Below, in pieces: positions 43,926 through 53,451 of a DNA stretch of 64,000 nucleotides. The DNA lies in assembly GCF_000309385.1 (NCBI RefSeq), contig NZ_JH976537.1, positions 2,312,966 to 2,376,965 of the forward strand, in the 5' to 3' direction. The DNA is from Nodosilinea nodulosa PCC 7104 (GTDB lineage: Bacteria; Cyanobacteriota; Cyanobacteriia; Phormidesmidales; Phormidesmidaceae). The notes under the pieces were generated by a model. The model was given only the letters and a program-made list of their open reading frames with translations, had not been told where the DNA came from and ran no database searches. Both the position numbers and the translations under genes were made by a program. Each line of letters starts with the position of its first letter. The stretch's first letter is position 1.

Positions 43926-44531
43926 ATGATTCCAACCGTTATTGAGCAGTCCGGGCGTGGCGAACGCGCGTTTGACATTTATTCCCGGCTTTTGCGGGAG
44001 CGCATTATCTTTCTTGGCCAGGAAGTCACCGCCGACTCGGCCAACCTGATCGTGGCCCAAATGCTGTTTCTCGAAGCTGAAGACCCCGACAAAGATATTT
44101 ATCTGTACATCAACTCCCCCGGCGGGTCGGTGAGCGCGGGGCTGGGCATCTACGACACCATGAAACACATTCGCCCCCAGATCTGCACCATTTGCCTGGG
44201 TCTGGCGGCCAGCATGGGGGCCTTTTTGCTAACAGCGGGCGAAAAAGGCAAGCGCATGAGCCTGCCCAACTCGCGGATTATGATTCACCAGCCCTTGGGC
44301 GGTGCCCAGGGTCAGGCCACCGATATTGAGATTCAGGCCAAGGAAATTCTCTACCTGAAGAAGCAGCTCAACGAAGCCATGGCCGAAAATACCGGCCAGC
44401 CCTACAACAAAATTGCCGAAGATACCGAGCGCGACTTCTTTATGAGCCCCCAGGAGGCGGTAGAGTACGGCCTGATTGACCAGGTGATCGATCGCACCGC
44501 CGTAGGCAGCCGCCCCCTCACCGTGATGTAG
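43926..44531 (+). CDS. clpP: ATP-dependent Clp protease proteolytic subunit
   Basis: A 201-residue serine protease starting at ATG 43926 ([20 protein letters not shown]), the start typical of cyanobacterial ClpP; GTG 43914 in frame would add four residues. The catalytic triad is in [11 protein letters not shown] (Ser), [10 protein letters not shown] (His) and [18 protein letters not shown] (Asp). It forms the 14-mer core with ClpC/ClpX. Cyanobacteria have several paralogues; this one has all catalytic residues, unlike ClpR. Confidence 0.95.
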   Translation: MIPTVIEQSGRGERAFDIYSRLLRERIIFLGQEVTADSANLIVAQMLFLEAEDPDKDIYLYINSPGGSVSAGLGIYDTMKHIRPQICTICLGLAASMGAFLLTAGEKGKRMSLPNSRIMIHQPLGGAQGQATDIEIQAKEILYLKKQLNEAMAENTGQPYNKIAEDTERDFFMSPQEAVEYGLIDQVIDRTAVGSRPLTVM

Positions 44532-44563
44532 AGGCCGCGATGTAGAGCAACAGGGCCGAGGAT

Positions 44564-44593
44564 CAGCCCCTGGCGATCAGTCGCCGGGGGCTG
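44564..44593. terminator. Bidirectional hairpin between clpP and a convergent gene
   Basis: CAGCCCCTGGCGA and TCGCCGGGGGCTG face each other around TCAG. It lies 32 bp after the clpP stop and overlaps the last codons of the leftward gene. Confidence 0.6.
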
Positions 44594-45323
44594 ACTGGGT
44601 TTCTAAGAACAGTAAAAACTCCAGCAGTTCGTCGTCGGTGAGGTCGTGGCGCGATCGCTTGCCGTAGGTCTTCTCTAAAAACTCGCGGCCCTGGTTCACG
44701 CCCCAGCCCAGCCGCTGTAGCTCCACATCGGTCTGGGCGATGATGTCGGATAGATCGATGGAGACCCCTGGCTCGGCCCCCAGAGTTATAAACTCATCAG
44801 CCGGGGCGTTGAGGGCATCGGAGGCTTCGTCTTTGGCCTGGGCAGGCAGCTTGGGCAGCGGTGGAATCGCCATGGCGACGGGGGGGAAGTCAAGGGTGGA
44901 CACGGCCAGCGGAAGCTCCAGCTCTGGAGCTGGCTGAGCCAGGGGCAGCTTGCCTCGGGGTGAAGTCGGCTGCGGCGGCAGAGCGGCGTCGGTTTCAGCC
45001 GTGAGCAGGGCCGGTTCGGGCTGGGGGGATGGGGCTGCGGCACTAGCGAGGGGGTCAGGTCCGAGCGGTTGAGGGCCGCTGGTCTTACCTGGGCTGGCGG
45101 GGGTGACGGCGGACAGCCCCAGGCGCTCTAGGGCGCGGGCGGTGGCACCATCCTCAGCCGCTTCCAGGGCAGTATTGGCCCCGAGGCCGCTGGCCAGGGT
45201 GGTGCCGTCTACCCCAGCGCAGACCTGCACCACGTACAGCCCGTCGTGAATAGTTAGCAGTTCTGACGTCAGGCTGCCCTGGGGATAGCGTTGGCGAAAT
45301 TGACTCAGCAGCGAACTTAGCAC
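44577..45323 (-). CDS. Conserved cyanobacterial hypothetical protein
   Basis: A 248-residue protein in three parts. The N-terminus (FRQRYPQGSLTSELLTIHDGLYVVQVCAGVDGTTLASGLGANTALEAAEDGATARALERLG) resembles a small alpha/beta domain like a dsRNA-binding fold. Residues ~75-180 are a Pro/Ala-rich linker. The C-terminus SDIIAQTDVELQRLGWGVNQGREFLEKTYGKRSRHDLTDDELLEFLLFLE is a compact, strongly conserved-looking helical domain. I recall similar end sequences in other cyanobacteria; no function is known. Confidence 0.7.
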   Translation of the reverse strand: MLSSLLSQFRQRYPQGSLTSELLTIHDGLYVVQVCAGVDGTTLASGLGANTALEAAEDGATARALERLGLSAVTPASPGKTSGPQPLGPDPLASAAAPSPQPEPALLTAETDAALPPQPTSPRGKLPLAQPAPELELPLAVSTLDFPPVAMAIPPLPKLPAQAKDEASDALNAPADEFITLGAEPGVSIDLSDIIAQTDVELQRLGWGVNQGREFLEKTYGKRSRHDLTDDELLEFLLFLETQSAPGD

Positions 45324-45549
45324 TCCGGCGTCTCCCCTGCGGATGGATGGTAGTGGATGTTAACCGTACTATTCTAAGGAAGTGGGGCGCGTTAGACTAA
45401 GGCCATTACGCCGCTGGCTGGGCGGGCTAGATGCAGGCTGGGAGGTTTCCCTCGGTGGTTTAGAATCCCAGGGTCTGCGATCGCCAGTCAGCTGTGCGCC
45501 TTTCCTTCAGACCTTTACCATTGCTGCCCTGGGCGGCTGACCTGAGCTG

Positions 45550-46386
45550 ATGCTAGACCGACTGCTGGATATTTCTGCCAATTTTGGGGTTGATACCCTG
45601 CTGCTGCTGCCGGTGCTGATTGCCCTGGAGGCGGTGCTGTCGGCAGACAATGCGATCGCCCTGGCTGCGATCGCCCAGGGGCTAGACAGCGAAGCCATGC
45701 AGCGCCGGGCCTTAAATTTTGGCCTGCTGATTGCCTTTGTCCTCAGGGTCGGGCTAATTTTGACGGCGGGCTGGGTGCTTCAGTTTTGGCAGTTTGAGGT
45801 GATGGGGGCGGCCTACCTGCTGTGGCTTGTCTATCAGCATTTCACCGCTGAAACCGATACCGAAGCCCATCACCACGGGCCGAGGTTTGCCAGCGTTTTG
45901 CAGGCGATTCCGGTGATCGCGTTTACCGATTTAGCCTTTTCCCTCGACAGTGTGACTACCGCTCTGGCTCTCTCCAAGGATGTGGTAGTAATTTTGCTGG
46001 GCGGCACCATCGGCATTATTACCCTGCGGTTTATGGCGGGGCTATTTATCCGCTGGCTAGAAGAGTTTGAGCATTTAGAAGACGCCGGGTTTATTACCGT
46101 CGCCTTTGTGGGAGTTCGCCTGCTGGTGCGGGTGCTTGACCCCACCCTGGTGCCCCCCGAGTGGGCCATGGTGCTGGTGATCGCCCTGGTCTTTACCTGG
46201 GGGTTCTCAAAACGCACCGAAATACAAGATGGCGAAACCACGGCGGACCCAGGGAGCGAGGCCAGCCATGGGACCAACGGCAAAGTGCCCACTGTTGCTG
46301 AGCTAGAGCCCCAGGGCAGTCATGCCAACCAGGTCTCCTCCAGCCAGGATGACCCCACTCCGGCAGTGCCTCTCCATCAAGATTAG
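45550..46386 (+). CDS. TerC family integral membrane protein
   Basis: A 278-residue protein with seven membrane helices. TerC motifs: LIALEAVLSADNAIALAAIAQGL with acidic residues in the membrane, IPVIAFTDLAFSLDSVTTALAL, and RLLVRVLDPTLVPPEWAMVL. TerC proteins act in metal-ion (manganese) export or thylakoid biogenesis; the role here is inferred. The last ~55 residues are a polar, low-complexity tail that is unusual for the family. Confidence 0.9.
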   Translation: MLDRLLDISANFGVDTLLLLPVLIALEAVLSADNAIALAAIAQGLDSEAMQRRALNFGLLIAFVLRVGLILTAGWVLQFWQFEVMGAAYLLWLVYQHFTAETDTEAHHHGPRFASVLQAIPVIAFTDLAFSLDSVTTALALSKDVVVILLGGTIGIITLRFMAGLFIRWLEEFEHLEDAGFITVAFVGVRLLVRVLDPTLVPPEWAMVLVIALVFTWGFSKRTEIQDGETTADPGSEASHGTNGKVPTVAELEPQGSHANQVSSSQDDPTPAVPLHQD

Positions 46387-46414
46387 CTAGAGAATTGCCT
46401 GGGGACAGAATGAG

Positions 46415-47266
46415 CTAGAGATAGGAGCACCAGTCGCTCCAGCCGCCCAGGTATAGCTTGGCCATCGGTCGCCCGGCCAGGGTTTGGGCCAGCAGGTTGA
46501 CGCAGGCCGTAACCCCCGAGCCGCAGTAGACGATCGCCTCGTCGGCGGCATCCAGGGCAGCCCAGTGATTGGCCAGAGCTTCAGGAGACTTGAGCTGGCC
46601 GCTGGGTTCTGAAGCATCTTGCCAAAAATAGTTCACCGCGCCGGGAATGCTGCCCGCAACAGGGTCGATGGGTTCCAGCTCGCCCCGGTAGCGCTCGGGC
46701 GATCGCGAATCGATCAGCAGGGCCGCCGGGGGGCGATCGCGCACCGCCTCAATATCCACCAGCCAGCCCTGACGCGGGGCAGGCGTGAACTGGCCAGGGC
46801 GGGGAGCAGGGGTTTCAGTGCTGGTGGGCCGCCCTGCCCCTACCCAGCCCGACCAGCCGCCGTCTAAAACCGCTACATCGTCGTGGCCCAGGTAGCGCAG
46901 CAGCCACCAGAGGCGGGCCGCAAAGGCAAAGCGCGAGTCGTCGTAGGCCACCACCAGGGTGGGCTCTTGGCCCTGGGAGTCTGCGCACTGGGAATGGACG
47001 CCCATAGCCGCCAGTTTTTTGCTGAAGCCATCTAGGTCGGGCAGAGGATGGCGACCGCCGTGGGCCTGCACCGGGCTGGACAGGTCTTGGTTGAGATCTA
47101 GGTACCAGGCGCCGGGAATATGGCCAGCGGCGTACTGCTGCCGCCCCTGGTGGGGGTCGCTCAGGGCAAAGCGACAGTCCACCACAATCACCTGCGGGTC
47201 TGTGAGATGGTGGGCTAGCCAGTCGGCGGTGACACGATTGCGAGGATGGGCCATGGGAGTTTTCAA
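46415..47266 (-). CDS. 3-mercaptopyruvate sulfurtransferase (rhodanese)
   Basis: A 283-residue protein of two rhodanese domains. The first is inactive (VVAYDDSRFAFAARLWWLLRYLG); the second has the active loop EAIVYCGSGVTACVNLL. The CGSGVT loop is that of 3-mercaptopyruvate sulfurtransferase rather than thiosulfate rhodanese. It transfers sulfur to thiols or cyanide. The start is at 47266 or, four residues on, at 47254 (MAHPRNRVTADWLA). Confidence 0.9.
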   Translation of the reverse strand: MKTPMAHPRNRVTADWLAHHLTDPQVIVVDCRFALSDPHQGRQQYAAGHIPGAWYLDLNQDLSSPVQAHGGRHPLPDLDGFSKKLAAMGVHSQCADSQGQEPTLVVAYDDSRFAFAARLWWLLRYLGHDDVAVLDGGWSGWVGAGRPTSTETPAPRPGQFTPAPRQGWLVDIEAVRDRPPAALLIDSRSPERYRGELEPIDPVAGSIPGAVNYFWQDASEPSGQLKSPEALANHWAALDAADEAIVYCGSGVTACVNLLAQTLAGRPMAKLYLGGWSDWCSYL

Positions 47267-47455
47267 CTGCGGGTAGGGTGTAGGGGCTATCCCGTTTAGG
47301 GATAGCGTTGCTCAACAAAAGTAGGGTATAAGTTTGCTGGACTGTAGAAAACCACTGCCCTGGGCGTTCGCCTAGGCGGCGTTCAAATTCGCGAGCATCA
47401 ACCCCTTTTTAATCCACAGACCTATTGCACAGACCTATTTCACTGAGGCGCTGTT

Positions 47456-48010
47456 ATGACTATGGAACCTCCACCGAGTAGTGAGATTAAAGCGGCAACG
47501 GGCTGGATGATTGCCCTCAGCATAGGTTTGATTATGCTGGGTATTCTGGCGATTTTAATGCCGGGCATCGCCTCTGCTCTGTTCACCTCCATGATTGGTT
47601 GGATTGCCTTAATTGGCGGCGTTTTACAGATTTTTCAGGCATTTCAGGCCAGGGCGGTGCGGGGGCTGGGGCTGAACCTGGGGGTGGGCGTCCTCTACGC
47701 GATCGCAGGACTTTACATATTATTCAACCTGGTCAAGGCCACGGCGGTGCTGACCCTGGCCTTTGGGCTGCTGTTTATCGCCGAAGGTATTTTTACCATT
47801 ATCATGGCCTTTACCTACCGGGCGGGCCGCAGCATGTCGTGGTTTGTGGCTATCAACGGCATCATCACGCTCATTTTGGGGATTTTGGTGATCAACCGCT
47901 GGCCTTTTAGCGCCCTCTGGCTCATCGGCTTGTACGTGGGCATCAGCCTGCTGTTTAGCGGGGCCTCGCTGCTGGGGGCAGCCCTGGCGGCGCGCCAGGA
48001 AGTGGCCTAG
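47456..48010 (+). CDS. HdeD family membrane protein
   Basis: A 184-residue protein with six membrane helices in three pairs (GWMIALSIGLIMLGILAIL, LFTSMIGWIALIGGVLQIFQA, LGVGVLYAIAGLYILFN, TAVLTLAFGLLFIAEGIFTIIM, AINGIITLILGILVI, ALWLIGLYVGISLLFSGASL). This matches HdeD, an acid-resistance-associated family (DUF308). The function in cyanobacteria is unknown. Confidence 0.88.
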   Translation: MTMEPPPSSEIKAATGWMIALSIGLIMLGILAILMPGIASALFTSMIGWIALIGGVLQIFQAFQARAVRGLGLNLGVGVLYAIAGLYILFNLVKATAVLTLAFGLLFIAEGIFTIIMAFTYRAGRSMSWFVAINGIITLILGILVINRWPFSALWLIGLYVGISLLFSGASLLGAALAARQEVA

Positions 48011-48035
48011 GCTGTCCAATCCTATAACTGGCCCT

Positions 48036-48935
48036 ATGACCGGAGACTATATTCTTTTTGCCCAGCACGGCTGGGCCGATACCAATCAGTCGATGATGTC
48101 TTTGGCCGGGCAGCTGGCCTCGACGGAGGCGCAGATTGTTGCCCCCAGCCTCAACTACGCCATGACCTGGCTGCGCATCGCCCCGCTCATCGATGAGGTC
48201 GATGCCCTGGCCACGGCCACCCTGGCGCGGCAGCCCGCTCTGCCCGTGCGCATTGTCGGCCACTCGATGGGGGGGCTGATTTGGCTGGAGGTGCTGAACC
48301 GGCACCCGGAGTGGTGGCCGCGCGTGGAGTTTTTGGTGCTGGTGGGTTCTCCCGTGGGCGGGGCCGATCTGGGCCGCATTCTTGACCCGCTCCAGGTGGG
48401 GGTGGGCATTGCTGCCGATCTGGGCCGCGATCGCCGCCCTCTAGCCGCTCGCATTGCCGCCGCCATCGCTACCCTATCGATTGCGGGCGATATCGACGGG
48501 GGCAGCGACGGCACCATTCCAGTGGAAAGCACGCGGGTGCCCAATGCGCAGTTTGTGTGTCTAAGCGGTATTAACCATCCGGCGCTGCGCTGCCACCCTG
48601 AGGTGGTGGAGCAAATTCAGCAATTTTGGGGCGGCGGCAGCCTCAGCGCCCCGCTGTTGCCCCACCCCCTGGTAGACCAGCTGCGCCAGATACCGGGCAT
48701 GACCGACGCCCATCGGCGCGATTTTGGTCGGGCGGCTGCCTGGCACACCTTTGCCGATGGCACCAGTATTCGCCTGTGGCAAAGTCCTTTGGGCGTCCAC
48801 CATGTGTTTTTGGCTTCGCCCCAGGGCGACTGTCTTTACTCAGGGTATGTGGGATGGCTGCACCTCACAGAGATGTGGCACAGCCTGGAGGCCCTGCGCG
48901 CCGAGGCCGACCGATCCCAGAGCCAGGAAGGCTGA
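48036..48935 (+). CDS. Alpha/beta-hydrolase fold protein
   Basis: A 299-residue protein. The first 220 residues are an alpha/beta hydrolase: FAQHGWADTNQSM, the nucleophile elbow IVGHSMGGLIW, LVLVGSPVGGADL, an acid in AGDIDGGSDGTIPVE and His in SGINHPALRCHPEV. The last ~80 residues (ADGTSIRLWQSPLGVHHVFLASPQGDCLYSGYVGW) form an extra beta-rich module. It is probably an esterase or lipase; the substrate is unknown. It follows the HdeD gene by 25 bp. Confidence 0.82.
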   Translation: MTGDYILFAQHGWADTNQSMMSLAGQLASTEAQIVAPSLNYAMTWLRIAPLIDEVDALATATLARQPALPVRIVGHSMGGLIWLEVLNRHPEWWPRVEFLVLVGSPVGGADLGRILDPLQVGVGIAADLGRDRRPLAARIAAAIATLSIAGDIDGGSDGTIPVESTRVPNAQFVCLSGINHPALRCHPEVVEQIQQFWGGGSLSAPLLPHPLVDQLRQIPGMTDAHRRDFGRAAAWHTFADGTSIRLWQSPLGVHHVFLASPQGDCLYSGYVGWLHLTEMWHSLEALRAEADRSQSQEG

Positions 48936-48941
48936 GGGCGA

Positions 48942-49880
48942 CTAAGTTGATGGCCCCTCTGGCGGGCGGCGGCTGGAGGTCAGCGGGCTGGAGACGGAAA
49001 GCCCGTCGCCGCTAATCAGGCCAGTGGTGACATTGACATGGCCTTCGCGGTCTTGCAGGTACTGCTCGACGGCGGTATTGACCTGGCTCGCGATCGCTCG
49101 CGCCGCCTTTGAGGGGGTCGGCTGCTGCTGCAAAATGTTGAGCTGAAAGCTGACCTGCTCGATCAGCAGTTTCTCGTCGGCGATCGTCAGCTGGGTATCG
49201 ATGTTAAAGTCCACCTGGTTCTGGAGCACGGCACTGAGGGCCGTCGAGATCAGGTCGGCGCCGATATTGAGCAGAGTCGGGGCGTATTTTTGGACGTAGG
49301 CGATGACGGTTTCGCCCACGGCATCGGCCATCGGTTTTTGGCTCAGGGCCGTGGCCAGGGTTTGGGCCAGCTCCAGGTAGACGGGGTTGATCGCGGTGGC
49401 GATCGCCCCATCGATGTCAAAGGTCTGCACCACCTGGCTAACCAGGCCCAGGGCCTCGGCGCGGGTGATGGCGTGATCGCTCACCAGGGGTAGAATCGCC
49501 GTTGCCATGCTGTTCAGGGTATCGGGGGTTAGCGCAGGCGCGTAGCGCTGCACGTAGGCAGCCATCACCCCCGTTATTTTTTCCCCCAGCTGCTGCTGCC
49601 AGCGGTGGGCCTGCTTGGCCAGGGCGCTGCTGGCGCGGCTGACAATGGCATTTTTCAAATCTTCAGGGGTGAGGCCATCGAGCACCTGCTGGGCCACGGC
49701 GTCGACCAGGGCGGCGGGCTGCTCGGGCAGATGCAGGCGCAGCAGCGTGCCGAGAATGCCCTGCACCTGCTCGGGGGAGTTGGGCAGCCCGTAGAGTCGC
49801 CCGTAGGCGCTGAGGCCGCTAATTAATGTCTGGACAAGCTCAGGGGGTGGGGCGGCGGCATTGATAGCTTCAGAGGGCAT
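48942..49880 (-). CDS. Conserved cyanobacterial hypothetical protein
   Basis: A 312-residue protein without a recognised domain. It is built of helical segments rich in Ala and Leu, such as VDAVAQQVLDGLTPEDLKNAIVSRASSALAKQ and PVYLELAQTLATALSQKPMADAVGETVIAYVQKYAPTLLNIGADLISTALSAV. Two copies of a YVQRYAP/YVQKYAP motif suggest an internal duplication. There is no signal peptide. It is convergent with the hydrolase gene. Confidence 0.7.
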   Translation of the reverse strand: MPSEAINAAAPPPELVQTLISGLSAYGRLYGLPNSPEQVQGILGTLLRLHLPEQPAALVDAVAQQVLDGLTPEDLKNAIVSRASSALAKQAHRWQQQLGEKITGVMAAYVQRYAPALTPDTLNSMATAILPLVSDHAITRAEALGLVSQVVQTFDIDGAIATAINPVYLELAQTLATALSQKPMADAVGETVIAYVQKYAPTLLNIGADLISTALSAVLQNQVDFNIDTQLTIADEKLLIEQVSFQLNILQQQPTPSKAARAIASQVNTAVEQYLQDREGHVNVTTGLISGDGLSVSSPLTSSRRPPEGPST

Positions 49881-50049
49881 CGTCAGCGTCTCCTCTCGGC
49901 GGGTATGGGAAATTATTCAGAGAAAATATCCCAGCAGCTTGGAGATATCTTTGGTTCGCAGCACCCTCCTCAATCCTAGTTGACGATTCTGCCGGTGGCG
50001 CAGCACAGGTATGACGATTTGCATCCCCAGAGCTGTGCCCTTACAACCG

Positions 50050-51915
50050 CTACCCACCGCCGCCGTTGTAGCCGCGGGGAGTAATCAGCCAGGGGCCATG
50101 GCGCTGGGTGCTCTGGTTGCCGATCAGCACCACCGTCAGCATGTCGATGGGGGCCTCTAGCAGTGCCCCCAGGGTGGTGCGGTGAATGGCTTCATCGGCC
50201 CGGTAGACTGCCCTGACCACCGCCACAGGAGTGTCGGGGGAACGGTGGGCCATGAAGATGCCGTGGGCGATCGCAATCTGCCGGGTGCGCGTTTTTGACT
50301 TGGGGTTGTAGAGGGCCACCACAAAATCGGCCGCCGCCGCCGCCTCTAGCCGTTTGACAATCACCTCCCAGGGGGTGAGCAGATCGCTGAGGCTGATGGC
50401 GCAGAAGTCGTGCATCAGCGGTGCCCCCACCCGCGCCGCCGCCGCCTGGAGCGCCGAAATGCCGGGCAGGACCTCCACCGAGGGGGTGGCGCCATCCCAG
50501 CCCGTGGCCTGGAGTTGCTCTAGCACCAGGCCCGCCATGCCGTAGATGCCGCAGTCGCCTGAGGACACCACCGCCACGCTCAGCCCCCAGCGGGCCAGGT
50601 CAATGGCGCGATCGGCCCGCTGGCGCTCCTGGGTGATCGGCCAGGGTTCAACAATTTGACCGGGGCGGCAGAGGGGGCGAATCTGCTCGATGTAGAGGCC
50701 GTAGCCAATCACCACATCGGCGCGGGCGATCGCCGCCTTGGCCGCCGGAGTGATCTGATTCAGGTCGCCGGGGCCGGTGCCCACCAGCGCCAGGTGGCCG
50801 GGGTGGGGAATGTATTCGCGCTCGGCCTGGGCGATCGCCACCGTGACGGCACCGGGCTGCCCTTCGAGGCGGCTCACCTGCTTAGACACCCGCAGCTCTC
50901 CCCCAGAGCCGCTTTCAGAGGCCGCCAGAATCGCCGCCGCCTCCGCTACGCTGGGGGTCTGCACCGCCTGTTCCACAACGGTGGACGGGTTGGGCACGGG
51001 AATCGCCTTGAGCTGCTCAGCGGTAAAGCAGCGCAGAGGCCACTGGCGTTCGGCGCAGAGCGAGACTAACCCCGCCTCGTCGGCCTTGAGGTCGAGGCTG
51101 GCCAGACCTGCGATCGCCCCCTCCGCCAGATGATTGACCCGGCAGGCCTGGGCGATCGCCGCCGCAATCACCACCCGGGGCGTACCCCGCTCGCAGCCCA
51201 CCCCCACCCACAGCACGCGCGGGTGCCACTGGGCTTTGGGCAGGGCCGCCTTGGGCGCGAACTGCCGCTGGATCGGGCCAATCCACAGGCGGGCCGTTGG
51301 CGCTTCGGCCGGCTCAAAGACGAAGGGATGCCCCTGGGGTAAATGGTCTTGCCAGAGGGTAGAGCCAGCGTCCTGGAAAACTTCGACGGGGCGGCCAGTG
51401 GACCAGCCGTGGGCGATCGCGGCGCTCACCCCGGTCCAGTCGCCGCCGCCTTTGCTCCAGCCAAAGGGAAGGCCCAGCACATCTACCCCCGGCAGCCCGT
51501 GGGCCGGGGCCGAGCCGGTGATAGTCGCATCGGCGCTGAGCCAGTGAGCTACCTGGCGCGTTAGGTCATCCGCGCCGCCCTGGTGCCCGCCGCAGAGACT
51601 GATCACCTGACCGCCGGTTTCGGCCACCACCACCACCGCCGGATCGGTGGCTTTGTCACCTAGCAGCGGCGCAATTAGCCGCACCACGGCCCCGGTAGCG
51701 AGGGCAAAGATCAGCCCGTCGTAGGCAGACCACAGCTCCGGCAGCGTCGCCTTGAGAGAACCGCCGTAGACCTGGGCCGCCAGGCCGTAGGCCTCCGATT
51801 CTGCCGCCAGGGTCGGCGGAATCCACAGCGTTGCGGGCAGAGCAGAGGTCAGGGGCAGCAGCGCCCTCAGGCCCGCCGGAGTAGTCGTAATCGCCGCGAA
51901 GGAAGGCAAGATCAA
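50050..51915 (-). CDS. cobJ: CbiG-CobJ fusion (cobalamin biosynthesis)
   Basis: A 621-residue fusion. Residues ~1-330 are a CbiG-like cobalt-precorrin-5A hydrolase (LIFALATGAVVRLIAPLLGDKATDPAVVVVAETGGQVISLCGGHQGGADDL, then RVLWVGVGCERGTPRVVI). Residues ~375-615 are precorrin-3B C17-methyltransferase CobJ/CbiH: LALVGTGPGDLNQITPAAKAAI, ADVVIGYGLYIEQIRPL, SGDCGIYGMAGLVLEQL and ISALQAAAARVGAPLMHDF. This gene fusion occurs in other cyanobacteria and serves corrin ring contraction in (pseudo)cobalamin synthesis. The start is uncertain: the first codon here is TTG at 51915. Confidence 0.92.
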   Translation of the reverse strand: MILPSFAAITTTPAGLRALLPLTSALPATLWIPPTLAAESEAYGLAAQVYGGSLKATLPELWSAYDGLIFALATGAVVRLIAPLLGDKATDPAVVVVAETGGQVISLCGGHQGGADDLTRQVAHWLSADATITGSAPAHGLPGVDVLGLPFGWSKGGGDWTGVSAAIAHGWSTGRPVEVFQDAGSTLWQDHLPQGHPFVFEPAEAPTARLWIGPIQRQFAPKAALPKAQWHPRVLWVGVGCERGTPRVVIAAAIAQACRVNHLAEGAIAGLASLDLKADEAGLVSLCAERQWPLRCFTAEQLKAIPVPNPSTVVEQAVQTPSVAEAAAILAASESGSGGELRVSKQVSRLEGQPGAVTVAIAQAEREYIPHPGHLALVGTGPGDLNQITPAAKAAIARADVVIGYGLYIEQIRPLCRPGQIVEPWPITQERQRADRAIDLARWGLSVAVVSSGDCGIYGMAGLVLEQLQATGWDGATPSVEVLPGISALQAAAARVGAPLMHDFCAISLSDLLTPWEVIVKRLEAAAAADFVVALYNPKSKTRTRQIAIAHGIFMAHRSPDTPVAVVRAVYRADEAIHRTTLGALLEAPIDMLTVVLIGNQSTQRHGPWLITPRGYNGGGG

Positions 51916-52009
51916 GCCTCAAGGTGAGAGTGAAAAAGCAATCAGAACGGTTAGCCTGGGACAGTTCTCAAGAATAACGCGCCCGATCGCCTCTCGGATC
52001 GCAGCTGGG

Positions 52010-52815
52010 CTAGGGCAGCTCCTCTACGGTGGCTTCCAGCTCAGATCGCGTCGGCAGCGGGCGGCTAAAGCCGTTGATCAAGGGGCTGTTGTCCAAACGC
52101 TCCAGGGCCGTGGCGCGATCGAGGGGCTGCACCCGCTGGCGCAGCTGGTCGATATCGCGATCGCCGGGAGACACAAACAGCTGTTCGCCACTATTCAAAA
52201 TCACCTCCTCCTGGCTGCCCACCAGCCGAAAGGCCACCCGCCCCTCCCAGGAAAAAATCTCGGTGGGGGCACTGGGGTCATCGCCGATATTGACAAACAC
52301 CGTAGTGCCGCGAATGCCCGCAATACCGACGGGGGTAACGATATCTACGGGTTCTGGCAGAGAACCTTCTACCCAGGTAATCATTTGCCCTGAGGTGAGC
52401 TGGAGCTGGCTGGGTTGCAGGGTGAGGGTTGCATCGCCCCCGATGCGAAACATCGCTCCGTTGACCAAGCCCACCTCGGCCAGGGCCTGATCGGCGGTGC
52501 GAATTTGGTCGCCGTAGGCCATCGTTTGATTGACTTGGGCTGGCTCTGGCTCGCCTCGGTTGAGGATAACGGATACAGGGCTGGCGACAATGGCCTGGAT
52601 GGTGGCAATGGCCGGTGATGCCGCTGGCGCTGGTTCAACCGTAGCCTTGGGTTCAGCCCGCCCCTGCACCCCGCCATGGCCACAGCGCCTGCCATCAACA
52701 GCGCGATCGCCCAAGTCCCGCCACCAAGTCCGCCTCTGCGGTGAATGGCCCCAGGAGGGATGGACCGAGACCCGTCCCTACGGGCAAACGCGATTCCTCT
52801 GGAAAGCTGTTGCAT
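52010..52815 (-). pseudogene. FecR-domain lipoprotein, frameshifted
   Basis: The start at ATG 52815 (MQQLSRGIAFARRDGSRSIP) leads to a lipoprotein signal peptide ending LLMAGAVAMAGC. At about 52665 the frame breaks in a GGGGCGGG run; the other frame continues AEPKATVEPAPAASPAIATI and then a FecR domain (VILNRGEPEPAQVNQTMAYGDQIRTADQALAEVGLVNGAMFRIGGDATLTL, TPVGIAGIRGTTVFV). One added G would join them. Intact, it would be a ~265-residue lipoprotein whose FecR domain could bind peptidoglycan or sense a signal. Real decay and sequence error cannot be told apart. Confidence 0.75.
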
Positions 52816-52998
52816 AGTATTGGTGGGGCTAGGTGCCATAGTGCTCAGTCGTATCTATAAGGTATTCAGTGGATGCCGCTGGTTTTCCGGCAGGGTGCGA
52901 TGTCAGGCCAGAAGTCAGCGATACGGCTTGCTTAGCCGCCGCCCCCTTGCCGCGATTTCAAAACAAGTTTTGCTCTACCTATTTGGAGGTTACATTCT

Positions 52999-53436
52999 GT
53001 GGAACTGGCGATCTGGCTATCGGTGGTACTGGCGGTGCTGGGCTTTGGCATGGGGGTAATGGTGTGGGCCTACCGCCGCCCCCTGGGCAACAGCGCCCTG
53101 TTTCCGTCACCCGTGATGGACCTCTCTACCCCAGTGGGCGACAAGGCCAGAGCCCAGTTTGAGGCGGGGTGCGCCGCCTTTGCCCAGGGCCGCTACCCCG
53201 CCGCCATCGACGAGTTCACGGCGGTGATGGTGGCCGAGCCAGACTGCGCCGAAGCCTTCCACAATGGCGGCCTGGCCTACGCCAACATGGGCACCGATGG
53301 CCTGGCGGTGCAGGCGTTGCTGAAGGCCAGCGAGCTGTACGATCGCCAGAGCACCAAGCCCCGGCTGGATCTGGTCAAACAGCAGCTGGAGCAAATCGCC
53401 GGACGGCGGGGCCTCAACCCGCGCACCGTCGCCTAG
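52999..53436 (+). CDS. Membrane-anchored TPR protein
   Basis: A 145-residue protein with a GTG start (52999). A single N-terminal membrane helix (LAIWLSVVLAVLGFGMGVMVWA) is followed by about two TPR units: ARAQFEAGCAAFAQGRYPAAIDEFTAVMVAEPDC and AFHNGGLAYANMGTDGLAVQALLKASELY. It ends 15 bp before the tlyA start and may be co-transcribed with it. The partner is unknown. Confidence 0.82.
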   Translation: MELAIWLSVVLAVLGFGMGVMVWAYRRPLGNSALFPSPVMDLSTPVGDKARAQFEAGCAAFAQGRYPAAIDEFTAVMVAEPDCAEAFHNGGLAYANMGTDGLAVQALLKASELYDRQSTKPRLDLVKQQLEQIAGRRGLNPRTVA

Positions 53437-53451
53437 GGAGATTGTGAAGCA

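Noticed and set aside
50656..51069. Rightward frame in the cobalamin gene
   Set aside because: Antisense shadow of the CbiG-CobJ fusion.
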